DNA of 20,220 nt, taken from assembly GCA_039649115.1 (NCBI GenBank), contig JBBWZQ010000315.1, forward strand, positions 1 through 20,220, given 5' to 3'. Of the stretch, positions 1 through 8,058 are shown piece after piece; position 1 is the first letter of the stretch, and every line of letters starts with the position of its first letter. Both the position numbers and the translations under genes were made by a program. The DNA is from DATEJJ01 sp039649115. GTDB taxonomy: Bacteria; Actinomycetota; Actinomycetes; Mycobacteriales; Micromonosporaceae. The notes beneath the pieces were generated by a model. That model was not told the DNA's origin and made no database searches. It saw nothing but the letters and a program-made list of their open reading frames with translations.

Positions 1-1070
1 CCGGCAGCCGGCTCTACTACAACCCGGGGATACCAGGCGTGCGGCGGTTCGTCGAGGACGCGATCATGGACGCGGTCACCCGGTACGACGTGGACGGCGT
101 GCACTTCGACGACTTCTTCTACCCGTACCCTGAGCCAGCCGCGCGGACCCGCAAGCTCGCCGCGGGAGAAAAGCAGGACTTCCCGGACGCCGCCACGTTC
201 GCGACGTACGGTGCCGGCTTCGCCAACCGGGCCGACTGGCGCCGGCACAACATCGACCTGCTGATCGAGGAGCTGGACATCCGCATCCACGCGGCCAAGC
301 CCTGGGTGGCGTTCGGCGTCAGCCCGTTCGGCATCTGGCGCAACGCCACCGCCGACCCGGCCGGCTCGGCGACCAGCGGCGCCCAGTCCTACGACGCGAA
401 CTTCGCCGACACCCGGCGGTGGGTCAGGCAGGGCTGGCTCGACTACATCGCGCCGCAGCTCTACTGGCACATCGGCTTCCGAACGGCCGACTACGCCGCA
501 CTGGTGCGCTGGTGGTCGGCCACGGTCGCCGGTACCGGCGTGCGGCTGTTCATCGGGCAGGCCGCGTACCGGGTGGGTGTCAAGGGGCAGCCGGCGGCCT
601 GGTCCAACCCGGCCGAGCTGTCCCGCCACCTCGCGTTCAACCGCGGGTACCCGCAGATCAGCGGGGACATCTACTTCAGCGCGCGCAGCCTGCGCTCGGA
701 CCGGCTGGGTGCCGTCTCGCGGCTGGTGGCCACCCAGTACCCGGCTCCGGCCCTGGTGCCGGTGATGACTCCGGTGACCGGGCACGCCATCCCGTACCCG
801 GAGATCTCCTCGGTGAGCCGCGACGGGCACGGCGTCGCGCTGTCCTGGCGCGCGGCCGGGGCGACCTCGTTCGCGGTGTACCGGTTCGCGACCGGCGAGG
901 AGCGCGGATCCTGCGGCTTCACCGACGCGCGGCACCTGGTGGCGACGGTACGCGCGGCACAGTGGACCGACACCGCCGCGCAGGCGGGGCGGGGGTACAC
1001 GTATTACGTGACCGCGCTGGACCGGCCGGGTCGGGAGAGCGCACCCGGCTCGCCCGCCCGGGCGGGGTGA
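1..1070 (+). CDS. Family-10-like glycosyl hydrolase (GHL10) with C-terminal FN3-like domain, 5' truncated
   Basis: The reading frame is open from the first base (first full codon at 3), so the gene starts upstream of the window. The ATG-like start at 39 is only an internal codon. The visible part carries motifs of the GHL10 family (glycosyl-hydrolase-like 10, PF02638): DVDGVHFDDFFYPYP near the left edge, VSPFGIWRN, and DYIAPQLYWHIGF, which together describe the end of a TIM barrel. From about base 790 the protein continues as a beta-rich module (ISSVSRDGHGVALSWRA ... YTYYVTALDRPG) that looks like a fibronectin type III domain. Known members are secreted and thought to act on cell-wall or extracellular glycans; the exact substrate is unknown. 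No signal peptide can be seen because the N-terminus is missing. The next gene follows in the same direction 44 bases later. The family call is firm; the substrate is not inferable. Confidence 0.9.
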   Translation, partial: GSRLYYNPGIPGVRRFVEDAIMDAVTRYDVDGVHFDDFFYPYPEPAARTRKLAAGEKQDFPDAATFATYGAGFANRADWRRHNIDLLIEELDIRIHAAKPWVAFGVSPFGIWRNATADPAGSATSGAQSYDANFADTRRWVRQGWLDYIAPQLYWHIGFRTADYAALVRWWSATVAGTGVRLFIGQAAYRVGVKGQPAAWSNPAELSRHLAFNRGYPQISGDIYFSARSLRSDRLGAVSRLVATQYPAPALVPVMTPVTGHAIPYPEISSVSRDGHGVALSWRAAGATSFAVYRFATGEERGSCGFTDARHLVATVRAAQWTDTAAQAGRGYTYYVTALDRPGRESAPGSPARAG

Positions 1071-1114
1071 CGTTCTTCAGCCGTTGTTCAGGTGCGGCTG
1101 CTGGTCTGGGCGCC

Positions 1115-1504
1115 GTGACCGGAGCACTTCGACGACCGTACCTGCTCGTGATCGCCGTGCTGGTGGGGGTGCTGGCCGCCGCCGGCGTGGCCGCGTGCGG
1201 CAACCGGAGCAACCCCGTCAACATCGTCCAGCAGAACGACAACAGTGGCGGCGGCGGTGGGCCGGACCCGGCGTTCCTGGACTGCCTGCGCTCGCATGGC
1301 ATGGCGGTGCCCACCGCGTTCCCGTCGCGCTTCCCCCGACCCTCCGGCTCGCGGCGGCCACGCCCGTCCGGGTTCCCGCGCGCCTCCGGCTTCCCGCGAC
1401 CGTCCGGCTCGGACTTCCGCCGCCCCGGTGGCCCGTTCCGGTCCATCCCCGCGGCCTGCGCCTCCCTCCGCCCCCCACCCCCCAGATCCCCGCAACTTGG
1501 TTGA
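1115..1504 (+). CDS. Small secreted lipoprotein with CLRSHG motif and Pro/Ser/Arg-rich tail
   Basis: A 129-residue product beginning MTGALRRPYLLVIAVLVGV. It has two Arg, a hydrophobic core, and a lipobox ending VAAC-G, so it should be lipidated on that Cys and sit outside the membrane. After a Gly-rich linker comes FLDCLRSHGMAVP, which matches the Cys-Met/Leu-Arg-x-His/Asn-Gly motif of many small uncharacterised actinobacterial lipoproteins. A second Cys segment, ACASLRP, lies near the C-terminus; in related proteins these two Cys segments pair up (family knowledge, pairing inferred). Between them is low-complexity PSGSRRPRPSGFPRASGFPRPSGS. Start choice: GTG at 1115 gives a normal signal peptide. 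GTG at 1067 overlaps the upstream stop (GTGA) and is possible, but makes an overlong n-region. The last codons and stop fall inside a palindrome (1490-1555). Function unknown. Confidence 0.72.
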   Translation: MTGALRRPYLLVIAVLVGVLAAAGVAACGNRSNPVNIVQQNDNSGGGGGPDPAFLDCLRSHGMAVPTAFPSRFPRPSGSRRPRPSGFPRASGFPRPSGSDFRRPGGPFRSIPAACASLRPPPPRSPQLG

Positions 1505-1555
1505 CGTAGCGGTGTCCGGGCATGCCCAACACCGCAAACCTCAATGAAGTTGCGG
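1490..1555. terminator. Nested inverted repeat between convergent genes; likely bidirectional terminator
   Basis: Outer arms CCGCAACTT (1490-1498) and AAGTTGCGG (1547-1555) pair perfectly. GGTT (1499-1502) can pair with AACC (1537-1540). The inner arms GCGGTGT (1509-1515) and ACACCGC (1529-1535) enclose the self-complementary GGGCATGCCC (1518-1527). The element covers the stop codon of the lipoprotein gene and ends 20 bases short of the cyclase stop codon, which suits a two-way terminator. There is no T-tract. It could equally be a dispersed palindromic repeat element. Confidence 0.6.
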
Positions 1556-1574
1556 CTCGGGGCGTTGCGGGGGA

Positions 1575-4247
1575 TCAGGGGGTGGCGGCGAAGCGGGGGG
1601 AGCCGACGGCGAGGTCGGGGTGCTCGACAGCGAGCGCCAGTGCGGCAGCCTCTTCCAGGGAGAGGGTCGCGCCTTGGGCGTACGCCGCGTCGAAGGCGGT
1701 GTCGCCCATCTCCGCGCGTACCCACGTCTGGTTCTCCGCCCAGTAGCCGTCGAAGATGACCGACGAGTACCGCAGCCGCGAGCCGGCCGCCTGCGCCGCG
1801 CCGAACAGCCGCGCCGCGGTCGGCGGGTCGCCGCCCAGCGCGCAGCGCACGGCGAACGCGTTGAGCGTCGCGCTGGCCTGCGCCGCGAAGCCGTACCCGA
1901 TGCGCGACCGCAGCGCCACCACCAGGTGGTCGTGCGCCGCGACCAGGTCGCCGCGGGCCAGCGCGATCATGCCGAGCAGCATGTCGATGGTGCGCCTGCC
2001 CCGCTCGGTCGGGCGGCCCGCCTCCACCGGCCGGGTCGCGGCGAGCAACTCGGCGGCCTCGTCCAGCGCGCCGCGCTGCCAGAGGATCTCGGCGAGCGAG
2101 TAGATCGCGTACAGCGCGTCGCCCACCACGTCTCGCTCGTGCGCCCACAGGATCACGTCCCGGCACACCTGCTCCGCGCCGGCCACGTTGCCCATGCTCA
2201 GCAGCGTCGAGCTGCGCCCGGCCAGTACCCGCGCCAGCAGCCCCTGGTCGCGGGTGCGCCGCGCGGTCGCCTCGGCGCGCTGGATGTAGTGCAGCTCCTC
2301 GGCGTGCTCGCCGTCGAACCGGGCGTGCAGCGCGTGCATGAGGTACGCGGTGGCCAGTTCCTCGGCCGGGATCTCCTCCCCGGTCGCCGCCATCCGCTCG
2401 TACAGGTTGGACAGCCAGGTGCGCCCCTCGCCGGCCAGCCCGCGCTCCCGCCACCACTGGTCGAGCCCGGCGGCCACGTGCAGCCCGGCGCGCACGCTGC
2501 CCCGGTCGGCCGCCCAGGACAGGCCGGCGCGCAGCTCGTCGGCCAGCGGGTCGAGCGCGCCCAGCGACAGCGTCACGGGGCGCCCGTCCGGACCCAGGTA
2601 GATCCGCTCCAGCGCGTGCAGGGCCCAGGCCAGGTGCCGGTCCCGGGTACCGGCCTCTTCACCGGCGCTGGCGAGCCGCCGGGCGGCGTACCCGCGGACC
2701 GGGTCCTGCAGCCGGTACACCATGCCCTCGGCGACCGGCTCGGCCTGCACCAGTGACTTGTCCACCAGTACCGACAGCTCGTCCAGCGGGTCCTCGCCGT
2801 GCAGCCACTCGACGGCGGACAGGTCGACCGGCCCGGCGAACGCGGACAGCTCGCGCAGCAGCCGCGCCGGCCGCTGCTCCAGCGTGCGGTACGACCACTC
2901 GACCGTCGCCTCCATGGTGACGTGCCGGTTCGTCGCACCGTCCACTGTGGAACGTCCGGCGTCCAGGGTGCCGAGCACGTCGCCCACCCGGACAGCCAGC
3001 GCGGCCGGGGTGAGTACCCGCAGCCGCGCCGCGGCCAGCTCGATCGCGAGCGGCAGGCCGGACAGCCGCCGCACCACCCGGTCCAGGTCGGACAGCTCCG
3101 CCGGGGCGCCCGGGTATCCCACGCGCCGCACCCCGCGAGCCGAGGCGGCCCGGTCCAGCAGCAGGTTCACGGCCTCGCTCGGGCCGCCATCCGGGGTCGG
3201 CGACACCGACATCGGCGGGATGCGCCACAGCATCTCGCCCGGCAGGCCCAGCGGCTCCCGGCTGGTGGCGAGGACCTGCGCACCGCGGGAGCCGTGCAGC
3301 AGCCGTCCGATGAGGCTCGCCGCGGCGGCCGGCTGCGCGTCGCAGGTGTCCATGACGAGCAGGAAGCGACGGCTGGCGGCGTATTCGACGATGGTCTCGG
3401 CCACCGCACGCCCCGGCTCCGGACGCAGCCCGAGGCTGGTGGCCACGGCCGACGGCACGAGGGCCGGTTCGGCGACCGGGGCGAGGTCCACGAACCACAC
3501 GCCGTCGGGGTAGGTGTCCACCTGGGACCGCGCGGCCGCCACGGCCAGCCTGGTCTTGCCCGCGCCACCGCCGCCCACGACCGTGACCAGCCGGTGATCG
3601 TGCACCAGCCCGGTCAGTTCCCGGCGCTCGGCCTGCCGGCCAACGAACGTGCTCAGTGGCGTGGGCAGGTTGTGCGGTGTCGTGTCCACCGTGCGCGGGC
3701 GCGGAAACTGCTGCGGCAGCCCGGGCGCGATCAGCTGGAACAGCCGCTCCCGCACGTCGAAGCCGCGCAGCCGGTGCTGCCCCAGGTCGAGCAGCCACGC
3801 CGCGTCGTCGAGGTGGCCGTCCGCGTGCCGGGCGGTGGCGCTGGAGCACAGCACCTGCCCACCGTGCGCGGCGGCGGAGATGCGCGCGGCCAGGTGCACC
3901 TCGGGACTGGCGTACTCACCGGCCAGCGGCTCGGCGTACCCCGTGTGCAGGCCCATCCGCACCAACGGCTGCGGCCCGGGCCACTCGTGCCGGGACAGTT
4001 CGCGCTGTGCCTGCGCACAGGCGTGCAGTGCCGCCGTCGCATCTGGAAACGCCACGAACAGCGAGTCGCCCTCGGTGAACAGCGGCGTGCCGTCACACGT
4101 CGACAACGCGTGACACAGCAACTGCCGGTGCTCGGTGAGCACCCGCCGATAACCCACACCGAGCATCTGGGCCAACCGTGTCGACCCTTCGATGTCGGTG
4201 AACAGGAACGTCACCAGACCTCTTGGCAGGTGATTCCGTGCCCACAC
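1575..4247 (-). CDS. Adenylate/guanylate cyclase domain fused to STAND-type ATPase (AfsR/LuxR-like), no HTH
   Basis: An 890-residue protein. Residues 1-170 form a class III cyclase domain: VTFLFTDIEGSTRL with metal Asp at 18, second metal Asp at 61 in TEGDSLFVAF, then RMGLHTG and VHLAARISAAAHGGQVL. At the position where classical cyclases carry the transition-state Asn the sequence has His, as in many actinobacterial fusions of this type, so catalytic activity is uncertain. Residues 190-500 are an NB-ARC/STAND ATPase: FVGRQAE, P-loop GGGGAGKT at 225-232, Walker-B-like FLLVMDTCD, TSREPLGLPGE and GLPLAIELAAARLRVL. The rest is helical, TPR-like, ending in the usual GDTAFDAAYAQGATLSLEEA segment without a DNA-binding domain. 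The GTG start at 4247 has GGAGG six bases upstream; the frame is open further 5' but without a site. It is likely a cytoplasmic signalling sensor; ligand and output unknown. Confidence 0.88.
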   Translation of the reverse strand: MWARNHLPRGLVTFLFTDIEGSTRLAQMLGVGYRRVLTEHRQLLCHALSTCDGTPLFTEGDSLFVAFPDATAALHACAQAQRELSRHEWPGPQPLVRMGLHTGYAEPLAGEYASPEVHLAARISAAAHGGQVLCSSATARHADGHLDDAAWLLDLGQHRLRGFDVRERLFQLIAPGLPQQFPRPRTVDTTPHNLPTPLSTFVGRQAERRELTGLVHDHRLVTVVGGGGAGKTRLAVAAARSQVDTYPDGVWFVDLAPVAEPALVPSAVATSLGLRPEPGRAVAETIVEYAASRRFLLVMDTCDAQPAAAASLIGRLLHGSRGAQVLATSREPLGLPGEMLWRIPPMSVSPTPDGGPSEAVNLLLDRAASARGVRRVGYPGAPAELSDLDRVVRRLSGLPLAIELAAARLRVLTPAALAVRVGDVLGTLDAGRSTVDGATNRHVTMEATVEWSYRTLEQRPARLLRELSAFAGPVDLSAVEWLHGEDPLDELSVLVDKSLVQAEPVAEGMVYRLQDPVRGYAARRLASAGEEAGTRDRHLAWALHALERIYLGPDGRPVTLSLGALDPLADELRAGLSWAADRGSVRAGLHVAAGLDQWWRERGLAGEGRTWLSNLYERMAATGEEIPAEELATAYLMHALHARFDGEHAEELHYIQRAEATARRTRDQGLLARVLAGRSSTLLSMGNVAGAEQVCRDVILWAHERDVVGDALYAIYSLAEILWQRGALDEAAELLAATRPVEAGRPTERGRRTIDMLLGMIALARGDLVAAHDHLVVALRSRIGYGFAAQASATLNAFAVRCALGGDPPTAARLFGAAQAAGSRLRYSSVIFDGYWAENQTWVRAEMGDTAFDAAYAQGATLSLEEAAALALAVEHPDLAVGSPRFAATP

Positions 4248-4330
4248 TGGAAACCTCCGCCCCCCTGGAAGTCGTGACTCATGTTTCCGCAACCCCGCAA
4301 GACACCACATCGGGGAAACGGCCCGGCACC

Positions 4331-4362
4331 GATCGGCCCAAGGACACATCCTTGGGCCGATC
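4331..4362 (-). terminator. Perfect 14-bp hairpin, probable terminator of the FmdB-like gene
   Basis: GATCGGCCCAAGGA (4331-4344) pairs without mismatch with TCCTTGGGCCGATC (4349-4362) around the loop CACA. It lies 178 bases past the stop of the minus-strand zinc-ribbon gene and 84 bases ahead of the cyclase start, so it should insulate the two. There is no U-run, which is common for actinobacterial terminators. The rest of the gap between the two genes (4248-4540) shows no convincing ORF. Confidence 0.7.
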
Positions 4363-4540
4363 TCAGCCAGGCGAAGTCAACGAGCGGGGTATCGCAGGCG
4401 TGTTCCGGGTGACGTAACGACGACCGGTAGCGCGGGTTGCGGTCCGGGAGGTCTTTTCTGCGAGACTTCTGGAGGATCGGTTATCGGACAGAACTTGACA
4501 CCCGCCCCACCGGTCACTCCAGTTTCAGGCCACCAGGGGG

Positions 4541-4765
4541 TCAGCCGCAGCCGCAGCCACCACCGCAACATCCGCCGCCGGCGGGTGCGGTGCCGCCGCG
4601 CGGGCCCGCAGCGGCCGACCGGCCGGCGACCGCCACAGTGGACAGCAGCTTGACGGTGTCACCATGGCCCGCGGGACACGAGGCCGGCGCGGCCGACTCA
4701 CTCATCGGACGGTTGACCTCGAAGGTGTCGCCGCAGGCGCGGCACCGGAACTCGTAGCGCGGCAT
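4541..4765 (-). CDS. FmdB-family zinc-ribbon protein
   Basis: A 74-residue protein beginning MPRYEFRCRACGDTFEVNRP, the signature of the FmdB/CxxC_CxxC_SSSS regulatory-protein family. The first zinc knuckle is CRAC. The second is CPAGH, where a His replaces the last Cys, as is common in actinobacterial members. Then comes DTVKLLSTVAVAGR and a Gly/Cys-rich tail (GGGCCGGGCGCG-like), which could bind extra metal but may be only low complexity. The start at 4765 fits the family N-terminus exactly. A TAACCT box ends seven bases before the ATG, so the message is probably leaderless. The gene diverges from a lytic transglycosylase gene 55 bases away. The molecular role of the family is not established; a zinc-dependent regulatory or folding role is often suggested. 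Confidence 0.88.
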   Translation of the reverse strand: MPRYEFRCRACGDTFEVNRPMSESAAPASCPAGHGDTVKLLSTVAVAGRSAAAGPRGGTAPAGGGCCGGGCGCG

Positions 4766-4772
4766 GCCTACC

Positions 4773-4778
4773 AGGTTA
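4773..4778 (-). promoter_or_regulatory. -10 box of leaderless promoter for FmdB-like gene
   Basis: The minus strand reads TAACCT at this place, then seven bases, then the ATG at 4765. A TAnnnT hexamer with this spacing puts the transcription start at the A of the ATG, the usual geometry for actinobacterial leaderless mRNAs. No Shine-Dalgarno sequence would be needed. I see no clear -35 box. Confidence 0.5.
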
Positions 4779-4807
4779 CGTCCTGGGCGGTCGGGGCGGT
4801 GCGGTGC

Positions 4808-4813
4808 CATACT
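4808..4813 (+). promoter_or_regulatory. -10 box of leaderless promoter for the lytic transglycosylase
   Basis: CATACT ends seven bases before the GTG at 4821, placing transcription start on the start codon. The hexamer departs from TAnnnT only at its first base. There is no Shine-Dalgarno sequence in front of the GTG, which agrees with a leaderless message. It mirrors the promoter on the other strand of the same short gap. Confidence 0.42.
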
Positions 4814-4820
4814 CGACGCC

Positions 4821-5837
4821 GTGACTGGTCCCGAGGAGACGCGGGAAGCACTGCGGGCGGCCGTACCAGATCAAGGCGCGGCACCGGCTCAGGCCGCGGC
4901 ACCACAGGCCGCGGTACCAGAGGCCGCGGTACCAGATCAACCGCCGCCGCGGCGCTGGTCCCGGGCGCTGCTCGCCGCCGCGGGTCGCGGCGTGGCCCGC
5001 GGTGGGCGCACGCTGCGGCGCTGGGCCCGGGGGCCGGCCGGCCGGCTCGCCGTGCCGGGCCTGGCTCTGCTGGGGGTACTGGCGGCGAGCGGCGCGAGCG
5101 GCCGGTGGTTGGTGCCGCAGACCGCGCCGCATGCGGCCGCCTCGCCGGTCGTGCCCGCCGTCCCGACGACCGAGCCGTCCGGCCCGGCTCCCGCGCAGGG
5201 GCAGACGCCGAACTATCCGCTGCCGAGCACGTCGAGCGGCGCGGTGACCGGGCAGGCCCGGCCGGTCGACGGGCTCCTCGGGTGGGCGACGAAGATGTCA
5301 CCGCCGGTCGGCGTGTCCCCGGTCGCCCTCGCCGCGTACGGGTTCGCCCAGCTCTCGCTCGCGCAGTCGACCCCGCTGTGCCACCTGTCCTGGACCACGC
5401 TGGCCGGCATCGGCAAGGTCGAGTCCGACCACGGCACCGCCAACGGCGCGGTACTCCAGCCGGACGGCAAGGTCCTGCCGCCGATCATCGGAGCCGCTCT
5501 CGACGGGCAGGGTGGCCGCAAGGTCATCCGGGACACCGACGGCGGCACCCTCGACGGTGACCGGACGTATGACCACGCGGTCGGCCCGATGCAGTTCCTG
5601 CCCTCCACCTGGCAGCAGTACCGGACCGACGGCGACGCGGACGGCGCGCAGGATCCCAACGACATCAACGACGCCGCCCTGGCCGCGGCGAACTACCTGT
5701 GCGCCGGCGGGAGGGACCTCGCCACGCCCGGCGGCTGGTGGGCGGGGGTGCTGTCCTACAACGCGATCCAGACGTACGCGCAGAACGTCTTCAACGCGGC
5801 CAACGACTACGGGCAGCGCAGCCGAACTGTCACATAG
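4821..5837 (+). CDS. Membrane-anchored lytic murein transglycosylase (MltB/SLT_2 type)
   Basis: A 338-residue protein that should cleave the MurNAc-GlcNAc bond of peptidoglycan outside the membrane. Residues 1-70 form a cytoplasmic Ala/Pro-rich and Arg-rich tail, followed by one membrane span at about 74-94 (LAVPGLALLGVLAA) and a Pro/Thr linker to about 145. The catalytic domain from about 150 has LAGIGKVESDHG with the probable catalytic Glu at 201, then AVGPMQFLPSTWQQY, DPNDINDAALAAANYLCAGG and GVLSYNAIQTYAQNVF, all typical of the MltB-like family. Cys187 and Cys294 could form a disulphide. The GTG start at 4821 is supported by the leaderless promoter geometry. The family call is firm. Being a one-span (type II) rather than lipoprotein form is usual in actinomycetes. 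Confidence 0.9.
   Translation: MTGPEETREALRAAVPDQGAAPAQAAAPQAAVPEAAVPDQPPPRRWSRALLAAAGRGVARGGRTLRRWARGPAGRLAVPGLALLGVLAASGASGRWLVPQTAPHAAASPVVPAVPTTEPSGPAPAQGQTPNYPLPSTSSGAVTGQARPVDGLLGWATKMSPPVGVSPVALAAYGFAQLSLAQSTPLCHLSWTTLAGIGKVESDHGTANGAVLQPDGKVLPPIIGAALDGQGGRKVIRDTDGGTLDGDRTYDHAVGPMQFLPSTWQQYRTDGDADGAQDPNDINDAALAAANYLCAGGRDLATPGGWWAGVLSYNAIQTYAQNVFNAANDYGQRSRTVT
4878..4937 (+). repeat. 15-base coding tandem repeat (Ala-Ala-x-Pro-x)
   Basis: Four consecutive 15-base units encode AAPAQ, AAAPQ, AAVPE, AAVPD in the cytoplasmic tail of the transglycosylase. The last two units differ by a single base. An AVPDQ run is also found just before (4860-4874) and across the end. This is a slippage-prone in-frame repeat; length variation would not break the frame. 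Confidence 0.7.
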
Positions 5838-5862
5838 TGTCACTTGGCTTTCCCTGAGCGTA

Positions 5863-5901
5863 AAAGTTCGCGGCTTCGGCTACTTTCGCGCGAGGAACTT
5901 T
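5863..5901. other. Inverted repeat between transglycosylase and acetyltransferase genes
   Basis: AAAGTTC (5863-5869) and GAACTTT (5895-5901) pair perfectly around a 25-base loop that itself holds CGCG on both sides. It lies in the 84-base gap between the two plus-strand genes. It could end the upstream transcript or be an operator for the downstream gene; nothing in the sequence decides. Confidence 0.35.
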
Positions 5902-5921
5902 GTCGGCAAGCTAGACGGGTG

Positions 5922-6938
5922 ATGGTACGCGAGTGGGATCCCCGCACCGCTCCGTCCGCCGAGATCGAAGCCGTCCTCAGCACACTCAACGCTGCCCTAG
6001 CCGTTGATCTCCCGGATGACCCCCAGTGGCGGATCCAGGCCTTCCGCGAGTACCTCGCCGTGACCATGCCCGGCGAGCGACGCGTCTGCTGGGTCGTCGA
6101 GTCCGGCACGCACCACGGCGACGGCCTGCTGGGCCTCGCCAACATCCTGCTCGTCGGGGACATCGGCGTGCTCGAGGTCGTCGTGCACCCGAAGGCCCGC
6201 CGCACCGGCGTGGGGCGGGCGCTGCTGGGCGCCGCGGTGCGCCGCGCCTACGCGGAGGGCTACGCGTCCATCGGCGTGGAGGTCGTCGGCGGCACCTCGG
6301 CGGTCGAGTTCTACGAGGCACACCGGTTCGGCTGCGCCTTCGTCGAGATACGCAACGTCCTCAGCTTGTCTACTGTGGACTGGCTGAAGCTGGGCGAGAT
6401 GGCCGGCGGCGTCGGCTCCGGGTACCGGCTGGAGTACTACCCCGGCGGGCCACCCGAGGAACTGTACGACGCGTACGCGGAGGCCAAGGAGATCGTGCGC
6501 GAGTCGTACGAGCTGGGCGACCTGGAACTGCGCCCGTCCTCGTACGACGCGGAGCGGCTCAAGTTCAGCCTCGCCACCCTGCACGCGCGCGGCATGAAGC
6601 CGTACATCGTGCTGGGCATCCACGAGGCGAGCGGGAAGGTCGCCGGCCTCACCGAGGTGGTGGTACCGGCACAGCACCCCTGCCGCGCCGACCAGTACGA
6701 CACGGTGGTGGTACCGGCGCACCGCGGGTACGGGCTGGGCCGCGCGATCAAGGCGCGCATGCTGTTCGAGCTGCGCTCGGCCGAGCCCCAGCTGACCGAG
6801 GTGCAGACCTGGAACGCCTTCGAGAACGAACCGATGCTGCGCGTCAACAGCGAGCTGGGCTTCGTGCCGGACCGCCAGTGGATGGAGTACGAGGCCGAGG
6901 TCGCCGACCTGCACCGCCTCTTCGACCCGGCCGGGTGA
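5922..6938 (+). CDS. Double-domain GNAT N-acetyltransferase
   Basis: A 338-residue protein made of two GNAT folds in tandem. The first (about 50-150) has EVVVHPKARRTGVGRALL with the acetyl-CoA loop at 93-98 and the GTSAVEFYEAHRFG end motif. The second (about 230-330) has TVVVPAHRGYGLGRAIK with the loop at 267-273 and TWNAFENEPMLRVNSELGF. Both CoA-binding loops look intact, so both halves may be active. Mycothiol synthase MshD has the same double layout, but the second-domain TWNA...NxxLGF motif belongs to a wider group of actinobacterial acetyltransferases, so I do not call it MshD; the substrate is unknown. Start: ATG 5922, with GTG 5919 directly before it equally possible. The frame stays open back to a TTG at 5844 but the residues there look untranslated. 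Its stop codon lies in an 18-base tandem repeat. Confidence 0.85.
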   Translation: MVREWDPRTAPSAEIEAVLSTLNAALAVDLPDDPQWRIQAFREYLAVTMPGERRVCWVVESGTHHGDGLLGLANILLVGDIGVLEVVVHPKARRTGVGRALLGAAVRRAYAEGYASIGVEVVGGTSAVEFYEAHRFGCAFVEIRNVLSLSTVDWLKLGEMAGGVGSGYRLEYYPGGPPEELYDAYAEAKEIVRESYELGDLELRPSSYDAERLKFSLATLHARGMKPYIVLGIHEASGKVAGLTEVVVPAQHPCRADQYDTVVVPAHRGYGLGRAIKARMLFELRSAEPQLTEVQTWNAFENEPMLRVNSELGFVPDRQWMEYEAEVADLHRLFDPAG

Positions 6939-6978
6939 CGGGCCAGTGCCGGGTGACGGGTCAGTGCCGGGTGACGGG

Positions 6979-6984
<6 letters not shown>
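6931..6984. repeat. 18-base tandem repeat, three units, holding the stop codons of two convergent genes
   Basis: Units CCGGGTGACGGGCCAGTG (6931-6948), CCGGGTGACGGGTCAGTG (6949-6966) and CCGGGTGACGGGTCAGTA (6967-6984). The TGA in unit one ends the acetyltransferase on the plus strand. The TCA in unit three is the TGA stop of hemB on the minus strand. A 12-base palindrome ACCCGGCCGGGT (6925-6936) abuts the array. The array fills the whole space between the genes. Confidence 0.9.
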
Positions 6985-7962
<978 letters not shown>

Positions 7963-7990
7963 CGACGCTCCCCTATCCCTCGACCCGACC

Positions 7991-7996
7991 AATCTA
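7991..7996 (-). promoter_or_regulatory. Possible -10 box of an internal promoter for hemB
   Basis: The minus strand reads TAGATT about 29 bases before the hemB start. The -35 region is not clear. A quasi-palindrome CCGTGTCACGG (8007-8017) sits just upstream and could be an operator. hemB may therefore be partly independent of the rex operon, but read-through from hemD is also expected. Confidence 0.35.
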
Positions 7997-8026
7997 CCCC
8001 TTGTCGCCGTGTCACGGTCCTTACAG

Positions 8027-8058
8027 AGTGCTACCTGAAGCGAGCGCTACCTGAAGCG
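8027..8058. repeat. 16-base tandem duplication spanning the hemD stop codon
   Basis: Two adjacent 16-base units (8027-8042 and 8043-8058) differ at one base. The inner unit holds the last codons (Phe-Arg) and the TAG stop of hemD; the outer unit is a copy placed downstream of the gene. Confidence 0.85.

Noticed and set aside
39..62. Start codon of the glycosyl hydrolase at base 39
   Set aside because: Conserved family sequence (LYYNPGIPGV) is encoded before it in the same frame, so the gene begins outside the window.
919..2457. A 512-codon minus-strand frame crossing the lipoprotein, the palindrome and the cyclase gene end
   Set aside because: It runs through two real genes and the intergenic palindrome and is almost all Arg, Gly, Ala and Pro.
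2799..4277. A 492-codon plus-strand frame opposite the cyclase-ATPase
   Set aside because: Antisense to a gene with clear cyclase and P-loop motifs. Composition is typical of high-G+C shadow frames.
4413..4440. CGTAAC followed at 16 bases by GGTTGC, a possible sigma-BldN promoter on the plus strand
   Set aside because: The -10 part matches poorly and no plus-strand gene follows closely; the next is 380 bases away and has its own leaderless promoter.
5844..5921. TTG start at 5844 for the acetyltransferase
   Set aside because: The added residues have no family match and the stretch contains an inverted repeat typical of a spacer.
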